DNA from: Actinoplanes aureus
GTDB lineage: Bacteria > Actinomycetota > Actinomycetes > Mycobacteriales > Micromonosporaceae
Length of the DNA: 64,000 bases
NCBI RefSeq assembly: GCF_015704865.1
Contig: NZ_JADQTO010000002.1
Span: 490,205 to 554,204, forward strand
Direction of reading: 5' to 3'
Numbering within the stretch: the stretch's first letter is position 1; each line of letters opens with the position of its first letter. The notes below the pieces were generated by a model. The model had not been told where the DNA came from, did no database searches, and saw only the letters and a list, made by a program, of their open reading frames with translations. A program made the translations under genes and the position numbers. Positions 7,887 through 16,387 of the stretch are shown piece by piece.

Positions 7887-9215
7887 TCAGGCGGCGATGG
7901 CCAGCGGTTCTTCGACGAGCCGCTCGGTCTTGGCCCAGGCTTGGCGTCCGCTGGCCTGGCGGCCCAGCGCGCGGAAGGTGGCGGTCAAACCCAAGATCAA
8001 AAATGCGGGGTACGCGAGAGCCGCGATCAACATGCGGGGCATGCCTTCGTCGCCGCGCTTGTGTTTGTGCACCAGCGCCCAGAGCAGGCCGGGGAACGTG
8101 GTGACCACGATCCAGACGACGCTGCTCTCGGCCAGGGCGGCCCAGGTCGGCAGGAACGGCACCGGATGTCCGACCAGGAGGCCGGTCGCCCCGGCCGCCG
8201 CCATCGCGACCACCAGAACGGTGACCATCGCGTTCGCCCACGGCGAGAGCAGGTAGTGCAGCATCTCCACCAGGGCGGTCCGGGCGATCCGCGGGGAGGA
8301 GAAGAGCCGGCCGAGGTACCGGGCGCACTGCATGTTGCCCTGCGCCCACCGGGTCCGCTGCCGGGTGAGCCGGCGGATGTCGACCACCGCCTGCTGGGTG
8401 ACCGAGGCGCGGGAGGTGTACCGGATGGCGACGCCGCCGAGGTGCATCCGCAGGCCCAGTTCCAGGTCCTCGACCAGGCAGCTGGACCACGGTGCCGTAC
8501 CGAGTGCCAGCAGCGTGGAGAGGCGGCTGAACTGGCCGTTCCCGCCGAGCCCGACGGTGTCCAGGGCGTCCCGCATGTTCTGGCAGGCGTCCACGATGGC
8601 ACCGAACTCCAGGTCCTGCACCGCGCCGAGGAGCTTGTTGCGGTTACGGATCCGGACCTGCACCTGGACCGCGCCGACCTTGGAGTTGCGCATCAGGCGG
8701 GAGACTTCGGTGAGGATGTTCTCGCTGCCCTGCCCATCGCCGTCGATGATGCCGAGCACCACCCGCTCCGGGCTGCTCCCGGCCTCGGCGCTCCGCTCGG
8801 CGATGTAGCGGTAGGCGGCGTTCAGGGCCTCGCCCTTGCCCTGCCGTGCCTCCGGCAGCTCCCGGCGCATCACGTGCAGCCGGGGGTGGTCGATCGCGGC
8901 GAGCACCTCGGGGGTGCGGTCGTCGGAGCCGTCGTCCACCACGATGACCCGGGCGAGCGTGCCGGCCGGTCCGCGGAGCCGCAGCGCCGCGTTCACCGTG
9001 TTGGCGACGACGGCCTCTTCGTTGAGGGCCGGAACGATGATCCAGAAGTGCTGGGGACGGGCGTCGCCGCCGGCCACCGCCTTGTTGACGACCGAGGCGC
9101 GGTGCGTGCCGACGTAGCGGACCGCGAACCACACCAGGAGGAGCGTGGAGATCGGCCAGGCCAGCAGGACCGCGTATCCGGCGATCGCGAAGAACCAGCT
9201 TTCCGATGCCGTCAC
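7887..9215 (-). CDS. Membrane family-2 glycosyltransferase (polysaccharide synthase type)
   Basis: Predicted 442-residue processive glycosyltransferase. A transmembrane helix lies at about 10-34. The GT-A domain shows PALNEE (62-67), VDDGSDD (93-99), DGD (158-160), the catalytic VED (248-250) and QRTRW (286-290), the Q(Q/R)xRW signature of synthases such as PgaC, hyaluronan and cellulose synthases. Three to four further membrane segments follow in the C-terminal third. A GTG start with GGGAGGAC five bases upstream is well supported. As first gene of the operon with wecB and the DUF2334 protein, it probably polymerises an amino sugar and extrudes the chain. Confidence 0.9.
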   Translation of the reverse strand: MTASESWFFAIAGYAVLLAWPISTLLLVWFAVRYVGTHRASVVNKAVAGGDARPQHFWIIVPALNEEAVVANTVNAALRLRGPAGTLARVIVVDDGSDDRTPEVLAAIDHPRLHVMRRELPEARQGKGEALNAAYRYIAERSAEAGSSPERVVLGIIDGDGQGSENILTEVSRLMRNSKVGAVQVQVRIRNRNKLLGAVQDLEFGAIVDACQNMRDALDTVGLGGNGQFSRLSTLLALGTAPWSSCLVEDLELGLRMHLGGVAIRYTSRASVTQQAVVDIRRLTRQRTRWAQGNMQCARYLGRLFSSPRIARTALVEMLHYLLSPWANAMVTVLVVAMAAAGATGLLVGHPVPFLPTWAALAESSVVWIVVTTFPGLLWALVHKHKRGDEGMPRMLIAALAYPAFLILGLTATFRALGRQASGRQAWAKTERLVEEPLAIAA

Positions 9216-9533
9216 CCGAAGTCCTCCCTAGCCCTAGTAACTGTTCGTGATATCCGTCGAGCGAGGTGGGCCTTGCTCGGACGTAATAGGACATTAAGGA
9301 ACTACCGAGGGTGACTCAAGAGCCGTGAGCGGAATGATGAAGGATCCTGGCCGATCGGTCGAACCCAGACATCTCAGACTTCGCTGAGCTGGCGAAACCG
9401 GGCGCGTTTTGCCCGATTGGGGATGATCGGCGGAGATATCTCTCTGAGGTTGACCGATTGCGTAGAGTGATTATCGCACCATGAAACCGGCGACATGGGG
9501 ATGTATACGCTCTGTAGTCGGTCAGTGACGCAA
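9216..9533. other. Non-coding leader and divergent spacer upstream of the glycosyltransferase operon
   Basis: About 320 bp without a supported gene. It is more AT-rich than its surroundings and should hold the minus-strand promoter of the polysaccharide operon. On the plus strand a TTGACC near 9449 with a TATCGC-like element about 16 bases later could start a short transcript running into the hairpin at 9534. The 15-codon frame there is not convincing. The distance from the expected promoter to the glycosyltransferase start allows a structured leader, but I could not match a known riboswitch. Confidence 0.4.
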
Positions 9534-9562
9534 AAAGGCCGCCCGGCAGGCGGGCGGCCTTT
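9534..9562 (-). terminator. Rho-independent terminator of the conservon operon
   Basis: A perfect 12-bp stem (aaaggccgcccg / cgggcggccttt) with a 5-nt loop. On the minus strand it is followed by a T-rich tail and lies about 25 bp past the stop of the last conservon gene. The A-run on one side and T-run on the other mean it could work in both directions. Confidence 0.85.
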
Positions 9563-9585
9563 CCAGCGATGGTGATCCGGCTCCG

Positions 9586-10515
9586 CTATGCGGGCGGATC
9601 GTCGAGCAGCGTCGGATCGTCGCGGAGCAGCGCGGCCAGGCGGCGAGCGGCCATCTCGGTCTCCTCCGGGCGTTCCACCTGGAGCGGGATCGGCTGCGCG
9701 AACGGCTCGGGAAAGCCGGACTGCGGCTCGGCGGGCTGGGCCGGTGGCGGGGACTGCGGCGCCGGACCCGGCTGCGGTACGGCGAACGGCCCGGGCGCGG
9801 TGTGTGCCGGCGGCACCGGTGGTGGTGGGGCGGCGTACGGATGCGGCGACTGCGGTGGCGGCGCGGCCGCGTACGGATGCGGATTGTGGGGTGGCACTGA
9901 AGGCGGCGGCGTCGCCGCGAAGGGATGCGGTGCGGGACGCGCGGGATCGACGCCGGGTTGCTCCTGGGTCGCGCCGTTGGCCTGGCGCATCCGGGCCGCG
10001 AGATCGTCTCTGGTGGTCTCGCCCGGTTGACGGCCGTAAGGCGCCTCCGGATAGCCGTGACCGGCCGGAGCGTACGCCGGGGAGACCGGTGGGGCGGACG
10101 AGACGAACGGGCGCTCGGCGGTCGGCGGCTCCGCGTACCCGAAGTCGGTGGGACCGAACCGGTCCTGGTCGTCGTGGCTCCCGGACGGGTAGGCCGGAGC
10201 CGGCGGCGGCTCCTCCTCGACCTCGATCTCGAAGTCGGCGTGCTTCGGCGCCTCGGCGGCACGCGCCGCGACCGTGTGGTCGGCGCTCACCTGCACCACG
10301 CCGTCGGCGAAAACGAAATGAAGCAACGTGGGATCGCCGGCGCCTTCGACGCCGACCGTGACGTTCAGGTTCGGGTGGCGGGAGATCACTCCCGCGATCG
10401 CCTCGACCAGTTCCGTCACCGCCGGCGGGGTGCCGGGGGAATCGCCGGCGGCGCGGCGCCTCAGCTCGTCCCGTCGGGCGAGCTTGTCGAGCGCGTCGTC
10501 CAATCCGCCTCGCAC
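9586..10515 (-). CDS. Proline-rich hypothetical protein at the end of the conservon operon
   Basis: Predicted 309-residue protein without a recognised catalytic domain. Residues 1-100 look folded, with predicted helices and strands. From about 105 to 285 the chain is Pro/Ala/Gly/Tyr-rich with HPYAA- and PFA-type repeats, likely disordered. A short conserved-looking tail (AARRLAALLRDDPTLLDDPP) closes it. A GTG start with a GAGGA box is chosen. It follows cvnD by about 95 bp on the same strand and precedes the terminator at 9534, so it is probably co-transcribed with the conservon. The disordered region may act as a scaffold for operon partners; this is inference. Confidence 0.75.
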   Translation of the reverse strand: MRGGLDDALDKLARRDELRRRAAGDSPGTPPAVTELVEAIAGVISRHPNLNVTVGVEGAGDPTLLHFVFADGVVQVSADHTVAARAAEAPKHADFEIEVEEEPPPAPAYPSGSHDDQDRFGPTDFGYAEPPTAERPFVSSAPPVSPAYAPAGHGYPEAPYGRQPGETTRDDLAARMRQANGATQEQPGVDPARPAPHPFAATPPPSVPPHNPHPYAAAPPPQSPHPYAAPPPPVPPAHTAPGPFAVPQPGPAPQSPPPAQPAEPQSGFPEPFAQPIPLQVERPEETEMAARRLAALLRDDPTLLDDPPA

Positions 10516-10609
10516 GTCACCGTCCTCTTCTCACGCGGTCGCCCGGTACTCCCACTGTGCCCTCAGCCGGGCCGGTTTGGGAACTGTGACCGGGTGAACC
10601 GCCCGACAC

Positions 10610-11236
10610 CTACGACGACTTCATTCGGATCGCCTTGTCGAGTGCCTGGTCCAGCACCACGAGCAACGCGTCCCGTACGGACCCGCGGAAACGGGCGTCG
10701 AAGGAGATGACCGGAACGTCCTCCCGGACCGCGAGCGCCCAGCGCACCTCGTCGAGGCTGTAGCTCAGCTGCCCGTTGAAGGTGTTGATGCCGACGACGA
10801 ACGGGAGACCGGCCCGCTCGAAGTAGTCGACCGCCGGGTAACAGTCGTCGATCCGGTTGGTGTCCACCACGACGAGTGCACCCAGAGCGCCCTTGACCAG
10901 GTCGTCCCACATGAAGGCGAACCGGGTCTGGCCCGGCGTGCCGAAGATGTAGAGCTTCAGCGTCTGGTCGATGGTCAGAACACCGAAGTCCATCGCCACG
11001 GTCGTGCCGGTCTTCATGGTCGCCTGACCGGGATCGTCGATGCCCACGGACTCCGACGTCATCTCGGCCTCGGTGGTCAGCGGCGCGATCTCGGAGATGG
11101 CGCCGACCGTCGTGGTCTTACCGACGCCGAAGCCGCCGGCCACGATGATCTTTACCGGGACCGGCGCCTTCTTGGGCGCGCTGCCCGATACCCGCGCGGT
11201 GCCGACGACGCGGTTAGCTGATGGATCGAAGTCCAC
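10610..11236 (-). CDS. cvnD: Conservon GTPase (CvnD-type ATP/GTP-binding protein)
   Basis: Predicted 208-residue small Ras-like GTPase of the MglA/CvnD group. The P-loop GGFGVGKTT lies near residues 34-42, a switch region with GTTVAMDFG follows, then the G3-like FGTPGQ in place of DxxG, and NTF/GIN-type guanine recognition near 150. It lacks membrane segments. The gene overlaps the DUF742 gene by 23 bp and starts with GTG. CvnD proteins form a heterotrimeric-G-protein-like module with CvnA-C at the inner membrane and affect development and secondary metabolism in Streptomyces; the signal here is unknown. Confidence 0.92.
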   Translation of the reverse strand: MDFDPSANRVVGTARVSGSAPKKAPVPVKIIVAGGFGVGKTTTVGAISEIAPLTTEAEMTSESVGIDDPGQATMKTGTTVAMDFGVLTIDQTLKLYIFGTPGQTRFAFMWDDLVKGALGALVVVDTNRIDDCYPAVDYFERAGLPFVVGINTFNGQLSYSLDEVRWALAVREDVPVISFDARFRGSVRDALLVVLDQALDKAIRMKSS

Positions 11237-11675
11237 GGATCACTCGCATGATGGTCTCGGGGTCAGGTGTGTCGTTGTCCAGCACGTGGACGTCCAGTTG
11301 GCCGGCGGCCCGAAGGTCACCGACGAGGATTCGGCAGACGCCCAGATGAAGGCGCAACCGAGCGGAGATCTCAGCCACCGAGATCGGGCTCTCCTCGCAG
11401 AGAGACACGATCGCCCTGGTTTCCGGAGACAACCGCGACGGTGGTGCGCCAGGCACCACCGTCACCTGAGTTTCCATACCGATGTCGGGGTCTCCTCCAT
11501 CGGTTCGCCCGGACGTGATGACGAACGGGCGCAGACTGTTGGTCGACTGCTCGACCGGCGGGTGTTCCCCGGTGGGGGTGTAGCCGCCGGTCGAGTGCTG
11601 CGGACCGGATTGCAGGAAGGGCCGGACTCCGGGGCGCGCCGGAGGCACCGGTTCGTCGGGGTCCGGGTAGGTCAT
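11214..11675 (-). CDS. cvnC: Conservon DUF742 protein (CvnC-type)
   Basis: Predicted 153-residue protein. The N-terminal 75 residues are low-complexity and Pro/Gly-rich. The C-terminal part is the DUF742 winged-helix-like domain (ETRAIVSLCEESPISVAEIS, then LHLGVCRILVGDLRAAGQL). It overlaps cvnB by four bases and cvnD by 23, indicating tight coupling. DUF742 proteins are thought to bridge kinase/roadblock and GTPase components of conservons. Despite the HTH look, no DNA target is known. Confidence 0.9.
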   Translation of the reverse strand: MTYPDPDEPVPPARPGVRPFLQSGPQHSTGGYTPTGEHPPVEQSTNSLRPFVITSGRTDGGDPDIGMETQVTVVPGAPPSRLSPETRAIVSLCEESPISVAEISARLRLHLGVCRILVGDLRAAGQLDVHVLDNDTPDPETIMRVIRGLRSIS

Positions 11676-12118
11676 TGCTGGACGGCGTTCTTCAACTCGG
11701 CGATCAGGCGCGGGCTCAGGGCGCCGCCGGCGCGGGTGGCGAAGAGCGTCATCTCGTACGCCAGGGTGCCGAGGTTGGCGGACCGGTCGGCGATGACGCC
11801 GAGGACCGAGCCGGCGCTGATGGCGGTCACCAGCAGGTAACCGTCAGCCATGTCGATGATGACCCGGTTCAGCGCGCCCAGCCGGTACCAGCTGGCGGCG
11901 CCGCCGGAGAGGCTGGTCAGACCGGACACGACTGCCGCGAGGCGCTCGGCGTTCGGCCTGTCCTTGATCGCCGACATGGCCATCAGGAGACCGTCGGAGG
12001 ACACCGCAATGGCTTCGATCACGCCCGCTGTACCGGAGGTGAACGAGTCCAGCAGCCAGTTGAAGGTCTTGGCTTCGGCGCTGAGCTGACTTTGCGCGGT
12101 GGGGTATGGGGAAGTCAT
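11672..12118 (-). CDS. cvnB: Roadblock/LC7 domain protein (CvnB-type)
   Basis: Predicted 148-residue single-domain roadblock protein, of the length of CvnB/MglB proteins. The fold signature is visible as an N-terminal helix (LNWLLDSFT-like), AIAVSSDGLLMA, a central helix ERLAAVVSGLTSL, and the beta strands around VIIDMADGYLLVTAIS. MglB-like roadblocks act as GTPase-activating partners of MglA-like GTPases, so CvnD is the expected partner. ATGA overlaps link it to both neighbours. Confidence 0.93.
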   Translation of the reverse strand: MTSPYPTAQSQLSAEAKTFNWLLDSFTSGTAGVIEAIAVSSDGLLMAMSAIKDRPNAERLAAVVSGLTSLSGGAASWYRLGALNRVIIDMADGYLLVTAISAGSVLGVIADRSANLGTLAYEMTLFATRAGGALSPRLIAELKNAVQQ

Positions 12119-15100
12119 CGCGGTTGTCCCTCGTGTTGTGGCTGACTTTCATTCAGGGCGAGTGCGACTCCGTACTCGAACTGATCCATCAGGGCTCGTG
12201 CGGCTTCCGGGTCCAGCTGGGCCGGGGCCGGCGGTGGAGTCGGGCGGTGCGGTTCGTCGCGCGGGAGGGTCGCTCCGGGTACGCGACGAGTCAGCGGGGA
12301 GCCGCCGGACGACGCCGGAGGAGCGGGCGGTGCCGCTTCCGGGGCCGGGGTGCTCCACTGCGGGGTGGCGTTCCACTCCGCCTGTGCCGGTGCGGGAGTG
12401 CTCCACTCGGCCTGCACCGGTGCGGGAGTGTTCCACTCGGCCTGCACCGGGGCGGGAGTGTTCCACTCCGCTTGTGCCGGAGCCGGAGCCGGAGCCGGCG
12501 GCTGCGCCGGGGTGCTCCAGTCCGGCGGGGTGACCGGGGCGGGCATGGACACGCTGGTGTCCGAGGCGTCCCACTGGGCGCGGCTGACGCCGGCCTCGAA
12601 GGCGTCGAAAGCGGCCCGAGCGGCGAGCGCGTCATCCTGCGAGGGCGCGGCGGCGTGCTGCTGCTTGCCGCTCTCGGCCGGCAGCTGGCTGCCCGGCACC
12701 CGGCGGCGCAACGGAGCCGCGTTGCCACGCTGCGGCGCCGCGGGGGCGGCCGCCTCCGGCGAATAGCCGCCGTAGTTGTCGCCGGTGCGCTGCTGCGGGA
12801 TCTGCGCCGCCTCCGGCGCAACGGCTGACGCCGGGGTGTTCCAGGCGGCCTGGACCGGCTCGTTGTTCCAGCTCGAGCCGGCCGACGGGGCGGACGGCAG
12901 CTCCGGCAGCGCGGCCGGAACCCGGCCGGCGACCGGGGTGCCCATGTCGTAGGCGACCACCGGCTCCTGCGGGTAGATCGGCGCGGCCGGCTCCTGGTAC
13001 GCCGGTCCCGGCGAGTAGACCGGCTCGGCGTCGTAGACCGGCTGACCGGCGTACGGGTCCGCGGCCGGCGCCTCACCGGGCACCGGAGCGCCCGATCCGC
13101 CGAACGCGTTCCAGGAGTGGCTGGACTCCAGCGTCTGGGTGGCCCGGTTCAGCACGTTCGGGTCGAACGGCTGCTGGCTGCCCGGCACCGAGCGGATCGC
13201 CGCACTGGCGATCGCGACCTCGGTGGTGTTGCTGCGCAGCGCGCCGGAGTAGGCGTGCTCCGGAGCCTGGATCTGCGGCGGGGCGGACGGCGCCGGGACG
13301 GCGGCGGCCGGCATGGCCGGGGGGAAGCCCGGCGCAGGTGCCACCGCCAGGTTCTCCACCCGGGCGATGAGGTGCGACGGGTTCAGGTCGATCCAGGCCG
13401 TCAGACCGCCATCCGGGGTGTCGGTGAGGGTCACCTCGATGCCGTGCCGGCGTGCGAGCCGGCCGACCACGAAGAGACCGAGCACCTCGGTGGGGGCCAG
13501 GTCCAGACGCTCACGGCGGGTCAGCCGGGCGTTCTCCTCGGCCAGCCGCTCGGGTGCGAGACCCAGGCCGTGGTCGATGATCGCCAGGCGGGCGCCGCCG
13601 CGCAGTTCGTCGGCGCTGACGGTGACGTTCGTGTGCGGCGGGGAGAACGACGTGGCGTTCTCCAGCAGCTCGGCGAGGAGCAGCGTCAGGTCGGCCAGGA
13701 CGGCCGGCACCACGACGATGTCCTCCGGCACGTCGACCTCGACACGGGTGTAGTCCTCGATCTCACCCAGGGCGAGACGTACGACGTCGGAGAGCGGCAG
13801 CGGTGCCATGTGCTCGTTCGCACCGGCGCCACCGGAGAGCACGACCAGCGCGGACGCGTTCCGGCGCAGACGGCTGGACATGTGGTCCAGACGGTAGAGC
13901 TCGCGGAGGCGGTCGCTGTCGGTCTCCCGGCGCTCCAGGCTGTCGATCAGGGACAGCTGGCGGCCGACCAGGTTCTGCGTACGCCGGCCGACGTGGCCGA
14001 ACATCTGGGCGACGTTACGGCGGCCGAGCACCTGCCGTTCCACCAGCCGGGCGGCGGTGGTCTGCACGCGGTCGAACGCGCGGGCCAGGTCACCGATCTC
14101 GTCCTGGGCCTCGACGTCGACCGGGTCGAGCCGGATCGGGCGTACCGCCGCTTCCTGCTCGTCGTCGGCCACGCGCTCGAGCTCGGCCTCGGCGGCACGG
14201 GCGATGCGGTCGGCCGAGACGGTCAGACGGCGCAGCGGCCGGGCGACCGCGCGGGCCATGAAGATGCTGAGCGTGATCACCAGGATCAGCAGCAGGAACG
14301 AGCCGCCACCGATGAGGAACGCCTGGCGCAGCGCGCTCTCCCGGTTGTCGGCGACCGTGTTGTCCACGTCCTTGGCCACGCGCTTCTCGACGAAGCTACC
14401 GAGGATCGTCACCGACTCCAGGGACGGGAAGAGCGTCCTGATGTTGAGGTCGTTCAGCGCCGCGATCGGGTTCGACGCCAGCGCGGTCTGGAAGTTCGGG
14501 CCCACCCGGAACACGAACGCGTCCTGGGTGTTGATGTAGAGCCGGTACTGGTCGTCGGTGAAGTACACCTCGGACGTCGTAATGATCGACTGGATCTGGC
14601 TGAACGTCGCGTTGAACAGGCTCAGCAGCAGCGCCGCGTTCGCCGGCTGGGACCGGGCGACCACCGCGGTGGCCAGGTAACAGGTGGCCTGGCTGATCAG
14701 GTCGTCGGAGCGCATGGCGCGGTCGAGTGCGTACACCTGGCGGCCGACACCGGTGGTCAGGTCGGCGCTCACCGAGAGGCCGAGACCGTCGATCAGCGGC
14801 GTGACCACGTTGGTGAACTCGGTGACCACCTGGACCGGCTGGATCGTCCCGTTCAGGACGTTCTGCCGGGTGCTGTTCAGGGTGGCGGACCGGGCGATGG
14901 CTCGCCGCAGTTCGTCGGGCACGTCGTTGTCCGGGTCGGCCAGGTTCGCCACCGCGTCGGCGGCCTCGGCGCTCTGCACGACCAGGTCGGGCCGCTCCAC
15001 CAGACCCAGGAGGAAGCCGACCGAGAGCAGCCGTTCCTCCTGAAGTTCGATCAGGGCCGAGCTGACCTGGGTGGCCATCTGAACGGTGTCGGAGGTGTCC

Positions 15101-15225
15101 TGGGCGACGCGGGCCGCGTCGATGCGCTCGAAGATGACCGGCACGCTCAGGCCCACGACGCCGAGCAGTGGCACGAGCACCAGCAGGGCGAGCTTGCCCA
15201 GGATGCGGAACTTACCGAAGAGCAC
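12115..15225 (-). CDS. cvnA: Conservon sensor histidine kinase-like protein with nitrate/nitrite-sensor-type ectodomain (CvnA)
   Basis: Predicted 1036-residue membrane protein. TM1 (about 9-31) and TM2 (about 303-325) flank an extracytoplasmic helical NIT-type sensor domain. A HAMP segment follows, then a dimerisation region with LYRLDHMSSRLRRN (candidate phosphoacceptor histidine near 448). The ATPase domain spans about 490-620, with an N-box at LLAELLENATSFS and a G-box at DHGLGL. The last 400 residues are Pro/Ala-rich and contain four AEWNTPAPVQ-type repeats and two RRVPG motifs. I chose the GTG at 15225, with GGGAG seven bases upstream and a 14-bp overlap with the upstream gene. An ATG 40 codons earlier would overlap far more and adds an Ala/Thr/Arg-rich stretch. 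Confidence 0.88.
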   Translation of the reverse strand: MLFGKFRILGKLALLVLVPLLGVVGLSVPVIFERIDAARVAQDTSDTVQMATQVSSALIELQEERLLSVGFLLGLVERPDLVVQSAEAADAVANLADPDNDVPDELRRAIARSATLNSTRQNVLNGTIQPVQVVTEFTNVVTPLIDGLGLSVSADLTTGVGRQVYALDRAMRSDDLISQATCYLATAVVARSQPANAALLLSLFNATFSQIQSIITTSEVYFTDDQYRLYINTQDAFVFRVGPNFQTALASNPIAALNDLNIRTLFPSLESVTILGSFVEKRVAKDVDNTVADNRESALRQAFLIGGGSFLLLILVITLSIFMARAVARPLRRLTVSADRIARAAEAELERVADDEQEAAVRPIRLDPVDVEAQDEIGDLARAFDRVQTTAARLVERQVLGRRNVAQMFGHVGRRTQNLVGRQLSLIDSLERRETDSDRLRELYRLDHMSSRLRRNASALVVLSGGAGANEHMAPLPLSDVVRLALGEIEDYTRVEVDVPEDIVVVPAVLADLTLLLAELLENATSFSPPHTNVTVSADELRGGARLAIIDHGLGLAPERLAEENARLTRRERLDLAPTEVLGLFVVGRLARRHGIEVTLTDTPDGGLTAWIDLNPSHLIARVENLAVAPAPGFPPAMPAAAVPAPSAPPQIQAPEHAYSGALRSNTTEVAIASAAIRSVPGSQQPFDPNVLNRATQTLESSHSWNAFGGSGAPVPGEAPAADPYAGQPVYDAEPVYSPGPAYQEPAAPIYPQEPVVAYDMGTPVAGRVPAALPELPSAPSAGSSWNNEPVQAAWNTPASAVAPEAAQIPQQRTGDNYGGYSPEAAAPAAPQRGNAAPLRRRVPGSQLPAESGKQQHAAAPSQDDALAARAAFDAFEAGVSRAQWDASDTSVSMPAPVTPPDWSTPAQPPAPAPAPAQAEWNTPAPVQAEWNTPAPVQAEWSTPAPAQAEWNATPQWSTPAPEAAPPAPPASSGGSPLTRRVPGATLPRDEPHRPTPPPAPAQLDPEAARALMDQFEYGVALALNESQPQHEGQPR
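12371..12490 (-). repeat. Four 30-bp tandem repeats inside cvnA
   Basis: Four adjacent 30-bp units at 12371, 12401, 12431 and 12461 encode ten-residue AEWNTPAPVQ-like repeats in the disordered tail of CvnA. The fourth unit is the most diverged. Exact 30-bp spacing keeps the frame, so copy number could vary between strains without breaking the gene. Confidence 0.8.
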
Positions 15226-16387
15226 CGGAACGCTCCCGCCGCGTAGCGCTGTCGCCGTAGTTCGGCGCGCCGCCGTAGTTCGGAACCGGGTCGTACGGGC
15301 TGCCGCCGTAGGCGCCGCCGGAGCCTGGACCGGTGCTGTCGCCACGGACCGACACCTCGCGAGCGGAGTCGCCGCTGTCGCCGAGTGATTCGCGCGCCTC
15401 GCGGGCTCGGGTCCGGGTCCACCACGTCGCCACCAGGATCAGGGCGACCGCCACACCGAGCAGCCCCCACGCCTCGATCCGGCGGTAGTTGAGCGAGTCG
15501 ATCCGGTCGTCGAGCAGAGTGTTCATCTCCTGGAGCACGACGCCGGACAGCGCGTTCAGCGCGGTCGTCAAGGTGCTCTGGGCGGTCACCATGGCCGAGA
15601 CGTCCGGCGCGCCGCCGAAGTTGGCGCCACGGTTGGCAGCCTCGATACCTCGGCGGAACCGGTCCAGGTTGCTCACCAGGTTGCCGCTCAGGGTCCCGCT
15701 GGTGGTGTCGTTAGCGGCTTCCTGCAGGTTGTCGGTGAGCTCGCTGGCGGCCTCCTGAACAGCGAGGACCTCGTGGCCGAACTGGATCAGCAGCGGCGGC
15801 CTCTGCTTGGCCTTGGCGCCGGCGACCATGTTCGCCATGTCGCCCATCCGGCTCACCCGGGTCACCGCTTCCGGCATGTTGACCGCGACGGCCTCCTGGA
15901 GGAACCAGATGTCGCTCTCCGCGTCACGGTTCAGCGTGGAGTTCTCCCGGACCGCCCCGTAGAGCTCGAGGGCCAGGTCCGAGACCTCGACGTGCGCCTC
16001 GTAGATGGTCGAGGAGTCACCGGTGACGCCTGGCAGGCGGCCGATCTTCTCCTTCAACCCGGACCAGCGCTCGCTGGTCTCGAGGTCCTCGCCCAGGCGC
16101 TCGTCGACACCCTGCACGCGCGCGACGGCGGCGGTCAGTGCGGCCGGCTCCGCGAAGACGCCCTGCAGAGCGGACGACTGGGACTCGGCCAGCGAGGTGA
16201 TCAGTCCGCCGAGTGCAGAGAGGTACTCGACGCCCTGCTTCTCGAGGTTCGTGTCGTTCCGCTGTTCCGAGGTGTCATCCAGGACACGCAGGAACAGGGC
16301 TGCGGTCGGCAGCACGACGAGCACCGTCAGCACCACCGCGAGGGCAGAACGTAAACGGGTTCGCCGGCTGTTCACCGAGACTGACAT
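15212..16387 (-). CDS. Membrane protein resembling the sensory half of CvnA, no kinase domain
   Basis: Predicted 391-residue protein. A signal-anchor helix lies at about 13-33, a long helical extracytoplasmic region follows, then a second membrane helix (WGLLGVAVALILVATWW) near residues 303-320 and a short Gly/Tyr/Ser-rich cytoplasmic tail. The topology mirrors the N-terminal half of the downstream kinase but there is no HAMP or ATPase domain. The ATG has GGAGGA upstream. The 3' end overlaps cvnA by 14 bp, so the two are co-expressed. It could be an accessory sensor that pairs with CvnA; this is inference. Confidence 0.82.
   Translation of the reverse strand: MSVSVNSRRTRLRSALAVVLTVLVVLPTAALFLRVLDDTSEQRNDTNLEKQGVEYLSALGGLITSLAESQSSALQGVFAEPAALTAAVARVQGVDERLGEDLETSERWSGLKEKIGRLPGVTGDSSTIYEAHVEVSDLALELYGAVRENSTLNRDAESDIWFLQEAVAVNMPEAVTRVSRMGDMANMVAGAKAKQRPPLLIQFGHEVLAVQEAASELTDNLQEAANDTTSGTLSGNLVSNLDRFRRGIEAANRGANFGGAPDVSAMVTAQSTLTTALNALSGVVLQEMNTLLDDRIDSLNYRRIEAWGLLGVAVALILVATWWTRTRAREARESLGDSGDSAREVSVRGDSTGPGSGGAYGGSPYDPVPNYGGAPNYGDSATRRERSGALR

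Noticed and set aside
9298..9392. Plus-strand segment with ggaactaccgagggtgactc and cgaacccagaca parts resembling the c-di-AMP (ydaO-type) riboswitch core.
   Set aside because: The closing stem is not found, one conserved segment has an inserted base, and no plus-strand gene lies downstream. The polysaccharide operon is on the other strand. An Infernal search with the Rfam ydaO model on both strands would decide; a significant hit would revive it.
9481..9528. 15-codon frame before the terminator at 9534 as a small peptide or small RNA gene.
   Set aside because: No ribosome binding site and only a weak promoter match. The terminator is explained by the conservon operon.
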